Shown piece by piece: positions 16,855-26,444 of a DNA stretch of 64,000 nucleotides. This DNA comes from Muricea muricata (Eukaryota > Cnidaria > Anthozoa > Malacalcyonacea > Plexauridae), in assembly GCA_963855995.1 (NCBI GenBank), contig OY979717.1:1981179-2045178 (forward strand), written 5' to 3'. Within the stretch, counting starts at the first letter, position 1. Each line of letters starts with the position of its first letter. Under the pieces are notes generated by a model, which searched no databases, was not told the DNA's origin, and saw nothing but the letters and a program-made list of their open reading frames with translations. Made by a program: the position numbers and the translations under genes.

Positions 16855-18362
16855 AGGGGTTGATGAGGGGTGAGATGTGCAGTGGGATGTGCAGGGAGAG
16901 TGGGTGGTGGAGGTGACTCGAAATTGGGACATAGGGTGGTATGGTGTTTGCCTCTACACTTTAGGCAGCGGAATCTTGATTGGAAATTGGCAGATTTATG
17001 ATTTCCAAGACAATTAAAACAGAGTTTGTCCTTCTTTGCAATAGCCCATCGTTCTTGACAATCGTTTACAACACTGCAGTTTCGAGTAGGATGTGGGCCC
17101 TTGCAATATGTACATTGTTTGCTTGTGTGTCCCACGGTCTCCCTTGGGCTATAGTCACGTTGTTTCCTATGGGTTTGTGTAAAAAATGAGCCAGCTGTTG
17201 TGTATGCAGGAAATGAGGGTGTTCTTTGTATGGGAGATGTGTGAATACCAGCTTCTAAAATTCTTATTTCTTTTAAGATTGACTCTCTAAGTTGTTGAAA
17301 CTTCCACTCGGGACTGTTGTGATCACGGGCTAGATTTGTTCTTATTTGTTGAGGTAATTTCCCAAGGACAATTGGAACCAAGAGGTCCCCATAACTACTA
17401 TGGGATCTTCCAAGTGATTCTAACCCCCTAATATGACTTTCCATAGTGTCATAGAATAGTTGTAAACTTCCTAGTTCATATTTAGGGTTGGGTAAATCCA
17501 GGAGAGATTGCATGTGTGCATTTATTACTTTGCTGGCATTCCCAAATCGTTCTTTTAGGAGTTGAACAGCTTTGGTATAATTATCATTAGTGAGGGGAAA
17601 CCCAGAGATAGCTCTTGCTGCATCCCCTGTTAGTTGAGCTTTGAGGTAACTAAACTTTTGTATATCACCAAGGGTTGTATTAGAGTGCACAGCTGCCTGG
17701 AATGAATCCCAGAATGTAAACCATTGTAAGGGGTTGCCCGAGAATGTTGGTAGATTTAATTTTGGCAAACGACTATTTTGATTGAAAGAACTGGGGTAAT
17801 GAGGGGTAGTTGCAGGTAATGTTGGTGGATCTTCTGGGGTGTTTACTTGATGTTCTTGTTGCGGTTGTTCTACTACAGGGGGTTGACTGACTTCTTCTGA
17901 CTGTGTGTTTCCAAGTGGGGTATTATTTTGTTGAGCAACTTCAGTGGTTGGGTTTGCATTTGTTGTAGTGTTCAATGGAGTTTGTATATTTGTACTTTGT
18001 GAGATAGCTTGGATAAATTCATGGGAAGGGTTGACTTGGGATAACTCAGTTGATACAAAATTATTAATACTTTGACTTATCTGAGCTGCTGCTTCTTCGA
18101 TCTGTTCCAGAATGTCCTCCGTCTCGAATATTTCTTTCTCAATTTCCTTTGGTTCTTCGATAGCGGCTGCAATTTTTTGGTCTAGTTCTTGAAGAATTGT
18201 TTTCTTTGTTGCTAATTGCTCCTTGATTAGGTTTAGGGATGCGATATCACTGTCCGTTAAAGATTCCTTTTGGATGATGCTCGATGCCTTCTTGAATGTT
18301 TGTGTTAGATGAGCTCGATAACCAGCTCGTGATGCTACGAATTTTGCAAGATTTTCCGCCAT
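16734..18362 (-). CDS. gag: BEL/Pao Gag protein
   Basis: A 542-aa capsid-nucleocapsid precursor. The ATG at 18362 directly follows the primer-binding site. Residues 1-100 are helical and charged, and 130-195 a Gln/Pro/Thr-rich linker. Residues 200-370 match the DUF1759 Gag domain of BEL/Pao (LPTFSGNPLQWFTFWDSF, LKAQLTGDAARAI). Three CCHC-like knuckles follow at 417-429, 448-460 and 466-478. The middle one has Phe460 in place of the final Cys, which should weaken zinc binding. The stop is at 16,734-16,736, within the overlap with pol. Confidence 0.92.
   Translation of the reverse strand: MAENLAKFVASRAGYRAHLTQTFKKASSIIQKESLTDSDIASLNLIKEQLATKKTILQELDQKIAAAIEEPKEIEKEIFETEDILEQIEEAAAQISQSINNFVSTELSQVNPSHEFIQAISQSTNIQTPLNTTTNANPTTEVAQQNNTPLGNTQSEEVSQPPVVEQPQQEHQVNTPEDPPTLPATTPHYPSSFNQNSRLPKLNLPTFSGNPLQWFTFWDSFQAAVHSNTTLGDIQKFSYLKAQLTGDAARAISGFPLTNDNYTKAVQLLKERFGNASKVINAHMQSLLDLPNPKYELGSLQLFYDTMESHIRGLESLGRSHSSYGDLLVPIVLGKLPQQIRTNLARDHNSPEWKFQQLRESILKEIRILEAGIHTSPIQRTPSFPAYTTAGSFFTQTHRKQRDYSPRETVGHTSKQCTYCKGPHPTRNCSVVNDCQERWAIAKKDKLCFNCLGNHKSANFQSRFRCLKCRGKHHTTLCPNFESPPPPTLPAHPTAHLTPHQPLNPPIQQDDYQLNLIHNNRDLLMPLLFLQSIPQLSGMYLF
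16818..16824 (-). promoter_or_regulatory. Candidate -1 frameshift heptamer GTTAAAC in the gag-pol overlap
   Basis: On the minus strand the heptamer reads G TTA AAC in the gag frame, inside the roughly 120-nt overlap between the pol-frame stop at about 16,854 and the gag stop. A -1 slip there enters the pol frame upstream of the protease. GUUAAAC is a known functional slippery sequence (arterivirus ORF1a/1b), but a downstream pseudoknot was not checked. Confidence 0.45.
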
Positions 18363-18380
18363 ATCCTGGTCACGGCACCA
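18363..18380 (-). other. Primer-binding site complementary to tRNA-His
   Basis: The plus strand reads ATCCTGGTCACGGCACCA, matching the 3' end of animal tRNA-His including CCA. It starts two bases inside the 5' LTR and runs straight into the gag ATG. Confidence 0.85.
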
Positions 18381-18382
18381 AG

Positions 18383-18579
18383 TGTATTAGAGTAGAAATA
18401 TATATGACGGAAAATAAGCTTGGTTTTATCCTTTACTGATGAAATAACAAGACTAACGATACAATGGTTTGATATATACTATATTAGATTGTTTAGTTCG
18501 AAGAGCACATGCAAAAGAGGTTGGACACGCATGCGTCAACTGATCTCAATATGTGTATGTTTAGTTTGTTTCTTCGACA
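18383..18579 (-). repeat. BEL/Pao 5' LTR
   Basis: This 197-bp LTR should carry the element's promoter and polyadenylation signals. It is followed by the TSD AGTGC (18580-18584) and differs from the 3' LTR at one base. Confidence 0.93.
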
Positions 18580-19404
18580 AGTGCTAAATTAATCTTTCAG
18601 GCAATTTTAAAACATTGTTACATAAAACAGTTCTACCAACTGTATACACAAATCCGAAACATACAAAAAGAATAAAATCTTGCAAAATTTCTGTGGACTA
18701 ACCTGGATAAACATAACTTTGAAAGGCTCTTAATTCAACAAGAACTTAAAAAATCAAAATTGCTGTTTAATTGTCTTATTATATGAAATAGTTATTAACG
18801 AAATTTCTGATAATGCATGTTTTGTTTCTGTACTAATTACTGTAACCTGAAATATCACATTCTTGACAGTATAACAATTTTTTAGGTATATTTAATAAAA
18901 TCAGAAGTGCACCTATCAGACCTGAAAAGGTACAAATAAAAGGTAAAATGGAATTGTCCCATAAGACAATTAGTCGTCAGAATTATTTTAATTTGTTCCT
19001 TTATCTGCTGTATTAACCCTAGGGGGTTAGTTTCAGTACAGACACTTTTGAAAACATGGTTGAAAAACTACAAGTTTTGGGTTATATTTGACCCCAATTG
19101 ATAATGGCCATGAATGGGATTTGGGGTTGTAAACTGATATTTTTAATATGTCAAACAAAGTGACCTTCCTGACAAACAACCTTCACTTGTAACCTTGATG
19201 TCCTGTTTGTAAATATTGTTTTTATATAGTGAAATAACCTATGGAAATATCATGTGTGCATTATCTAATCTAGTGGGTCATATGTGACCTATGGAATTCT
19301 CAATGTTTATATGCCATTCATTGGCATCTTATTGGATATAGTAAATGTAATATGACACGAGAACAAGGTACAGCACCAACCTCAGCAAGCCACTTAAAGA
19401 TTGT

Positions 19405-19795
19405 GGGTACAGCATATGGCCTCAATACTGCTTTTCCGCCAGGGCCATCTTCTTCAAACATGTCAGTGCTCTGAACATATACGGCTATCTTTCACCGGAA
19501 CAAATTTGGCTGGTCCACCTTTGCTTGCATTTTTTACCCATATGCTGTACAGTGTACAACTCTGGATTTTTCACAAGATCTGGAAAGTACAAATGGATAT
19601 TTCATGCGTAGAAACTTTGATGTCAAGTCGTCAACTGTCAAGCGATTAAAAAAAGTCGTGCATGCGTGATTACTTTTTACAAAAAATATACAAATAGCAG
19701 TCAAAACTATTCAGTATTTATACATACCGATGAAGAGTTAAATCTTTTCCTTTTCCAGCTTGCCAACACCAAAAGACGGAGCAAGAATTGGGCAT
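19405..19795 (-). pseudogene. THAP domain exons of the P-type transposase, frameshifted
   Basis: The first exon, 19795-19728, encodes MPNSCSVFWCWQAGKGKDLTLHR and ends at a GTATGT donor; this is the start of a C2CH THAP zinc finger. The second part, about 19,600-19,405, gives KFVPVKDSRICSEH in one frame and AVLRPYAVPTIFKW in the next. These are the THAP CSxH and AVPTIF hallmarks, separated by a frameshift just after SEH. A further shift lies before the conserved tryptophan segment. The domain is recognisable but cannot be translated whole. Confidence 0.75.
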
Positions 19796-21120
19796 TTTGT
19801 TTTTTCTCAAATCATACAAAATATCGTCTAAAAAACGCCAGGGGGGTGAAAATGTTTTATTTTTAACCCCTTTTTCCGCATTCATTGCTGGTCAGTGGTC
19901 TATACCATAAATTTGTGACGTAAAAATGACGTATTTTTGGCCAAAAGCCGCCATGTTTTCGGGGACACTTTTTTGACTGGCGAGGTATTAGAGCCCGATC
20001 TCCAGATATATTAGTAGAGCTCAGTGCCTGAAACTCCCGTCGGCGTTGCGGTTGCCGTTATGTCGTCACTTGTGATTACGATTTTTCATAGAAATAATAG
20101 ATATAGAATGCGTAATCGGTCACGAATCATGTCTCCACTTTTTTTCGCAAGTGCCCTTTTAAATACGCCATATTGAATTTGACCAGGAGTTGAACTGCAG
20201 AGTGTATATAGAAAGTTCGTCATAAATAAATCACTTAAATAGTATGACATTTACATTCTAGAATATAGTGCTCTTGAAGAAACAAAATGAAATAAAGATA
20301 GTTGTTCCTACAGTCGTGTATTTACCACAAAAAACTGTTGTAGTTTTGCGTAAACATGATTTAATTTTGAAACATTTTGCATTCCCGAAGCATGACTGAA
20401 AATTTCGCTATAAACAAAGCCAAAGTGGCCAAATAATCGTTTTTTCATTGACTTTTGAAGCTTAAGAATATATCTTTAAGTTTCCGTTTCAAAAAACAGC
20501 AGCTATGTAAACTATAGTAAACTATTATGTTGAATGTAAAATGTAATTGTATGAGCAAATATCGATTACTTGAAATTGTCATTGCTAAATTGCATGCCTT
20601 TTAAATATATTTTCTTAAGAAACACAGACAAAAACCAACAAAGGTAACCATTTCGTTCTTTGTAACTATCAATCATCGTAACTGTTTTCATATATATGTA
20701 TTTTAAAACGCTAAAACACACCTGTTGAGACTGTTTTTCACCCCCTGACTCTGTTTTTGAGTTTTATCTTTTTCGGCTTTTGCAGCAATCTTGAAAACTT
20801 GTATTTTGTAACTCCAATTTCTCTGTATTGTCTGCTCAGGACTAATCCTTTCTCGTAAAAAACTCATAAAATTCGTTTTCCTTTGTTTAAAAGTTTTTAT
20901 GAACCATTTTTCCATGTAAAGTCACGAATTTTTATCTTTCTGTAAACTTTGCTTGACAAAAAAACAATCGCACTCCTCGCAACCGCGCCAAATTCTCTGT
21001 GTAAGAGTCTGGGCACAGATCAAGTATATCATAGACAATCCAGAAGACAGGGACTGGAAACGCCAGCTAAAATTTTGATGACGAATTGGGACATCCGTGA
21101 TGTGTGGATGTGCCTGTCAC

Positions 21121-21572
21121 CACCAGTGAACTGTAATACAACTGGAACGCTAACTCAATGCAAAAGTTCAATTAATGGCTGAAGCCAAGTTAGTTTTTCT
21201 GAGTTTTGAGACGAAATACTTAACGCTAAAGATCAGACCGTACATCAAATTGAAGCTATTAAAAAGTTACATTTAATATAAAAAATTGAAGACTTTATGC
21301 AAAAAAAGAAATGCCTTAAAAATACGAAAACAACGGCAATTTCGCAAAATACGGCAAAATTCCCTTCAAATTTTAAGGTGTTTGTCTTTTACCTAAAGCC
21401 TCAAAATTTTTACACCAAATACAACTTTTTAATAGCTTTCATTTGATATACGACCCATTTTGTGACGTTTAGTATTTCAACTCAAAACTCAGAAAAACTG
21501 AATCAAATTGGCTTCAATTTCCCCCCCTGACTTATCGTTCCAGTTTACTTATAGTTCAATGGTCACCACTGG
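21121..21572. mobile_element. 452-bp foldback element with 8-bp TSD
   Basis: Almost the whole element is an imperfect palindrome: arms of about 190 bp share AACTGGAACG, TTTTTCTGAGTTTTGAG and GCTATTAAAAAGTT. Flanks CCTGTCAC at 21113-21120 and 21573-21580 are identical. It is non-coding. Confidence 0.75.
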
Positions 21573-21835
21573 CCTGTCACGTAGCAATTACTTAGTTACC
21601 ACGGTAACAAGTTTTAAAACTAGCATTAAAAACAAAGGCAAATGCACGCAGTTTATTGAAATTATACCTTTAAAAAAACGCATTTTCAGAGTTTTGGGAC
21701 ACTACTCGTTGAGTGGCTATACTAGCAAAGGTAGGTATATTCCAATTTTCATGTATTTATGTTTTATAGTGATGTTAAATGTACAAGTTGGATGGTGCTG
21801 TCGCGAAAATCGCGCACACAGCAACAATTTCAAAA

Positions 21836-22440
21836 CATACTGCCAAAACTAACCCTGTAACATAAAACTAAACAAGCTTTCTCTTTGGAGAGGAAGTTAT
21901 TTCAAATGATAAGATTGTGATCTATCGAATAGGCTATTTTTTATGTGAATTTGGTATTTTATTCGCCAAAAAATGTTCACTGGATTGGACGGGCAAAATT
22001 GAGAATGTAACAAGCCTGTAATGTTTGTTGTCAATGCTTGCTGACAAAACTGACCCTGTAACATAAAACTAAACCTGCTTTGTTGGTAGGAATAAAGATT
22101 TTTCAAATCACAAGACTGCAAGCTATCGAATAGGCTAATTTTTTTAGTCAGTTAGGTCTTTTATGCGGCCAAAACTGTTCATTGAATGTGAGGGGTCAAA
22201 TTACAAATGTAACAAGACGGCAATCAATTGTAGTATTTATACTTTGGAAGTTTGTTGACAAAACTAACCCTGCTAGCGAAAACTAAAATAATTTTATACT
22301 TTGTGTTTAAAATATTCGTAATCACAATACTGCGAGCTATCGAATAGGCTAATTTTTAAGTCAGTTTGGTCTTTTATTCGGCCAAAACTGTTCATTGAAT
22401 GCGAGGGGTCAAATTACAAATGTAACCATAAGTAGCCCAG
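21836..22440. repeat. Three diverged tandem copies of an about 200-bp unit
   Basis: Units begin near 21839, 22039 and 22255. Each runs from ACAAAACTNACCCTG, through CTATCGAATAGGCTA, to a GTTCA(T/C)TG..GG(T/G)CAAA segment ending near AATGTAAC. The second and third are the most alike. Confidence 0.75.
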
Positions 22441-22740
22441 AGAACGCTGCGTGTTTTTATTCGCGTGGCGCTCATCGAATAAAAGACCTAACTGACTAAA
22501 AAAATTAGCCTGTTCGATAGCTTACAGTATTGTGATTACGAATATTTTAAACACAAAGCATAAAATTATTTTGGAAATTTTACATTTTACCGTACCCTAG
22601 TAATTACAAAGTACATGCGCCATCAAAACTTATTATAAAAGAACGAGAAATAATCACGCCATCGCCTACTGACGTTATTCGGGTACGGTAAAGTGTAAAG
22701 TACCCATTATTTTAGTTTTTGCTAGCAGGGTTTCTGTAAA
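22441..22740. repeat. Inverted copy of the same unit, facing the array
   Basis: Part of the third unit (CTTTGTGTTTAAAATATTCG, then CTATCGAATAGGC) recurs in reverse complement here, so 22255-22740 can fold into a long hairpin. The inverted copy is interrupted by the MITE at 22573-22705. Confidence 0.7.
22573..22705. mobile_element. 133-bp hAT-like MITE
   Basis: The inverted ends share TTTACCGTACCC. Perfect 8-bp duplications ATTATTTT are at 22565-22572 and 22706-22713. It interrupts the inverted repeat copy, so it is younger than that structure. Confidence 0.8.
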
Positions 22741-22959
22741 CTTCAGGAATCAAAATGCAAACTTTAGCCAGTAAAACGGAATAAAATTGAAAGTTTCGAG
22801 ATTCTTACCTGCTAGAAGAAACATTTCCACATTATTTTTATAAATCCTTGCGTCCACGAGCGAAAAAAAGCCTATTTTATCTTTGATTTTTTCCCCGAAA
22901 ACAACCAAGCCATAAAAGTTTTTTGCAAAAAACAGGGAGGCGAAGGTCTTTTTAAAAGG

Positions 22960-23099
22960 TCGGGATCGCGGTTGGTCAGTGGTAAATACCTGTAGGCTGA
23001 GGAACCATATGGCGTCAGCAAAGGCGAAAATCCGCCATGTTTTTGGCGACACTTTTTAATGCCGAGCCGCTCCTCCAGATATATTAGTAAAGCTCAGTG
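22960..23099. repeat. Solo right terminal repeat of the P-type family
   Basis: It matches the right end of the P-type element at 19870-20026 (GGTCAGTGGT, ATCCGCCATGTTTTTGG, CTCCAGATATATTAGTA, GCTCAGTG end). No matching left end was found nearby, so it is probably a truncated copy. Confidence 0.7.
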
Positions 23100-23358
23100 G
23101 TATATACAGATAGGGAACTCGCGCGTGTTTCTGTCCCCACTTTTGATGTCACGTCAGCAGTGTACGCGTCAGCCTCTGGCAAGTGTCAAGTGTCTGGCAA
23201 GCGTCTGGCAAGTGTCATGAAAAAATTTAATGAGAAAATAGATAGGAAAAACCCAAATTTCGGCAATAAAACTGCGATTTTAAAAAATATATATTTCTGA
23301 TTTTCGTCAACGTCTCAATTTTTGGGAATGAAGTTAAACCCAAACATTTTGACATGAA

Positions 23359-23472
23359 ATGACTGTTCAAGCGGCCCTTGCTGGCAAGAAAAACGAGAAA
23401 AAAAACGCTAAGGAGTGTGTTTTCAAAGTGTTCATACCTTTATCTGAAGACGATGTGATAATAATACCAACA
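23359..23472 (+). CDS. Possible exon of unknown gene inside the TA-flanked element
   Basis: The 38-codon frame begins at ATG and encodes a Lys/Glu-rich peptide followed by FKVFIPLSEDDVIIIPTG. It ends exactly at a GTAAGT donor, and a possible acceptor with a short open segment follows near 23,580. I do not recognise the family. It could be a relic of the element's own gene, a captured exon, or chance. Confidence 0.25.
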
Positions 23473-23981
23473 GGTAAGTGCAATATTTCTTGTTTTGTCG
23501 TAAAGTTGATCAAAACTATTTGTAATTCACTTGTTTTGTGCTTATACCAACGAAAATGTGGACAAAAAAACACTAGACAGGCAAGTTTCTCTCAAGCAGC
23601 CAGAAGATTCGAACTTGCCTGATGACATGTGAGCAAATGTACATTCCAAGCCATTTATATTTGAATTTTATCCAAAAACAATTCACCCATACACTCATAC
23701 ACTTTGTCTTCGACCAGACCATGTTTTTAATTCTTCACGCCTAACGCTGTCTATTAAATATGCTTGTATTTGTAAAGTATACAATTCTATAGAGATTCAA
23801 GTTTACAAAATTCATATTCCCTTTACACTCTGGTCAGATTATAAAGATAACTACACTGAAAAGGTCCAAATAAACTATTTTGCTTTAACTCAGAATTTAC
23901 ATAATACCCACAAAAACAAGATGGTGAAAAGAAAGCCAGTATCACAGCTGTAGTGACTTGAGCATGCATGGGCAAATACTA

Positions 23982-24419
23982 GCCCTTTTCACACTAGTTG
24001 ACGAACAAGTCGTCTAGACGAACAAATCGTCTATTACTTTGTCCGTGTAATTTGAATTCGGAGAATAGGTAGCAAAGAAAGTATATCTGTGTGCGGTCTT
24101 TGTTCTTGTCTCGTTGGGCGCCATTGTTGTTACTTTGTTTTTTTAGAGCTAGTTCCACGACTCTTCCGGCAGCGACATTTTAATTTGTCCGTGATTTGTT
24201 CGACTCACATGAATTCAAGACGATTTTTGAGGACTTGTTCATCCAGACGAACAAATCGTCTTTTAAAAGTCGTCTTGACCGACGGACAAATAGTCGGACA
24301 AATTCAGACGACTTAGTCGTGTGAAAATTTGTCCGTCCCGTTTTCACGTCAGACGATTTGTCCGTCTGAAACGATTTGTTCGTCTAGACGACTTGTTCGT
24401 CAACTAGTGTGAAAACGGC
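23982..24419. mobile_element. 438-bp MITE built of palindromic 16-mers
   Basis: The inverted ends read GCC(C/G)TTTTCACACTAG and are flanked by TA (23980-23981 and 24420-24421). Both arms contain repeated GACGAACAAGTCGTC and GACGAACAAATCGTC words around TCTAGA, so the DNA is internally self-complementary at several scales. Non-coding. Confidence 0.75.
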
Positions 24420-26106
24420 TACTCTTCATCAAGGTAATTAAAAAACACATATTTTGTTCACTCTTAAGTATGCCCTATTTTCTGAGGTACTTCAGGTTGC
24501 ACCATGAACAGTTTGAATGTATTTGTGAATGCACTACACATAGTGAGATAAGTACATGCAGATATGAAAAATTTGGGTTGACAAACTCATGCTGTATTTT
24601 CTATTTATTGCATTATGTGGTATAGCCATCACTTGCTCATCTCATAAACCTACAAGAAACTTGTTGCACATATAATTTTCAAATCCTCAATTCAAGTTTT
24701 CCCCAATTCACATGAACACATTATGTGCAATATGTTTCTCTGGGATAAAAAGTCTCTCAGCTGGGATAAAAAGTTTGTTGCAGATATTTTTTTATTTTTT
24801 GCCACTTTCAGCTGCAATATACTTTTTAAGTTTTAAAGTGTACTTTTGTTATCTTTTAGTTGCCAACAATCCTTTGGGACTATCCATTGACAAAGACAAG
24901 ATATGGCTAACATTGTTACTGTAATCCTTTTAAGAAAGCCTGTGGCAATCTGTTGTGCTCCAAGACAAATGACTCTTATATACTCTAGACCTATAAACAT
25001 AAAATTTTACCTGTTTTAATTAACTGTAGATAACTGGCTTGAGTAAAGCATTTGATAAGGCACTTATTAGTATGGTTGTTTATGCAATCTTTTATTTACA
25101 TTTAAAGTAATAAAGACTTTAATTATATCACATATTCTGCGGCTGTATTTATATTATTATTATACATATATTATTCATACAAAGTAGATTTCATGTCAAA
25201 TCATCAGTGTTTATCATAGAAAGTTGACAGGGATATGCCATGGTTCTACATTTGTGGCCAAAATATTACACCATATCACTTGACAAGTAAAATCACCAGT
25301 ATGACAAAATCAGTAAAATTATTGCAAAATCAGTAAAAATTAGCGTAAAATGCTAAAGTACTGTACCATAGGTCTACGTACAGTTGTGTGTTTAAGGATT
25401 AACAGAACATAATGGCAGAAAATCATCTGACGTTAAACAGAGTAAATACTAAAGTAGGGCTCATGAGGGCACTGTTGCTCTTTAAACAAAGACAAAGTTC
25501 ACCTTACTATCGGGGTTATCCTTGCTTTTGACTATGACCACACTGATTGATTGACATATAGTAGAAAGTGTATAAACTATAATAACATTAATACATTATT
25601 AAATTTCATGTAAATAGTATTATATATACAAAATTATACTTGTATATTTTTTATTCTTAAGTTTTAAAGTAAAAACATGACTGCTGGAGCAATAAGCAGT
25701 CACTGCACTGCCACTGGTATTTTCAAATGTGTATTGTGGGCTATTATTATTAATGGTTTGACCTGTTTTCCTCAAAACGACCAAAAGAATCGATCAAATT
25801 CAATGGCTATTGTTTTAAAATCAACACCTATGCTTTCTTACTAATTTAAAAGACAGGAAAGTAATAGTTTTACTATTAATTTATCGAAATGAACATCGGA
25901 TTCTCCGGGGTGATGCGGCAGAACTTCACAAGCACCGAGATTGTAAAATATGGCCATGCGGTGCAAAGTTTATATTATTTTATTCTTCGTATTTAGCCCA
26001 TAAATGTGCATCTTTTTAAATAAAAATAACCACTTACTATTTACCTTTCAAATTTGAATCCCAAAATGAAGATCGGTGAAGGAACTTTGCAAAAATATTT
26101 ATTTTT
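24420..26106. other. AT-rich interior of the TA-flanked element
   Basis: No convincing coding sequence, RNA gene or tandem array was seen. Open frames are short and unrecognised. Confidence 0.4.
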
Positions 26107-26444
26107 GTACTTTCGAACGGCGTTTTTCCTATGCTTTTGACTGAAAACACGACGAACGACACTTGCCAGAGCAATTTGCGTGGCGCGTGGAATGACGTGA
26201 GCGTGGGGACACAAAAATTGAGGTTATTGGGTGCGAGTTCCCTATCTGTACATATCTGATCTGTGGTCTGGGACTAGCCAAAATGCCCTTATAAATCCGC
26301 CATTTTGTGGAGACAAATTTTTTACTGAGAAAAGATAGGAGTACGCATTCTATATCTATTATTTCTATGCGATTTTTGCACAAAAACGCGGGAAAATTGT
26401 AAATGAAAACAGAATTCATAAAATTTTAAAATACGAAATCTTCG

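Larger units (their letters stand above)
12473..18579 (-). mobile_element. Full-length BEL/Pao LTR retrotransposon
   Basis: The 6,107-bp element on the minus strand has 197-bp LTRs at both ends (TG...CA), a 5-bp TSD AGTGC, a tRNA-His-type primer site, one gag frame and one long pol frame. The LTRs differ at a single position (GATATAAACT against GATATATACT), so insertion is recent. It sits inside the P-type transposon. The order protease, RT, RNase H, integrase and the Gag DUF1759 region place it in BEL/Pao. Coding frames are open, although one zinc-knuckle cysteine is lost. Confidence 0.95.
9580..20026 (-). mobile_element. P-type (THAP) DNA transposon, decayed, split by a BEL/Pao insertion
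   Basis: Terminal inverted repeats of about 150 bp begin CACTGAGCT at both ends; shared landmarks are ATATATCTGGAG, GATCGGGCTC, GTGTCCCC and ACATGGCGG. The element is flanked by perfect 8-bp duplications CCTGAAAC at 9572-9579 and 20027-20034. Without the BEL insertion it is about 4.3 kb. The minus strand carries a THAP DNA-binding domain near the right end and a P-transposase-like catalytic segment at about 11.2-11.65 kb, in the order expected for P/THAP9 transposases. An 8-bp TSD plus a THAP domain supports the P superfamily. The reading frames are broken, so the copy is dead. Confidence 0.8.
23107..26248. mobile_element. 3.1-kb TIR element flanked by TA
   Basis: Both ends start CAGATAGGGAACTCGC, with similarity continuing through TCCCCAC and CTGGCAAGTGTC for about 130 bp. 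TA flanks both sides, as in Tc1/mariner-type insertions. Its end lies 7 bp from the solo P terminal repeat. No transposase was recognised. It contains the MITE at 23982-24419 and one exon-like frame at 23359-23472. Confidence 0.6.
20087..26369. mobile_element. Second TIR transposon with 8-bp TSD, heavily invaded
   Basis: It starts CATAGAAATAATAGATATAG and ends with the exact complement. The inverted repeats are near-identical for about 30 bp and recognisable for about 100 bp (GTCTCCAC landmark). Perfect 8-bp duplications CGATTTTT flank it at 20079-20086 and 26370-26377. The TSD length and a GTCTCCAC..ATGGCGG motif recall the neighbouring P-type element. No transposase was recognised; the interior is occupied by the nested repeats listed below. 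A minus-strand frame at 20703-20915, ending at a GTGTGT donor, is open but unrecognised. Confidence 0.7.

Noticed and set aside
21836..22440. Repeated CTATCGAATAGGCTA units as a possible CRISPR-like array
   Set aside because: The units are about 200 bp and diverged, with no short constant repeat alternating with unique spacers, in a clearly eukaryotic context.
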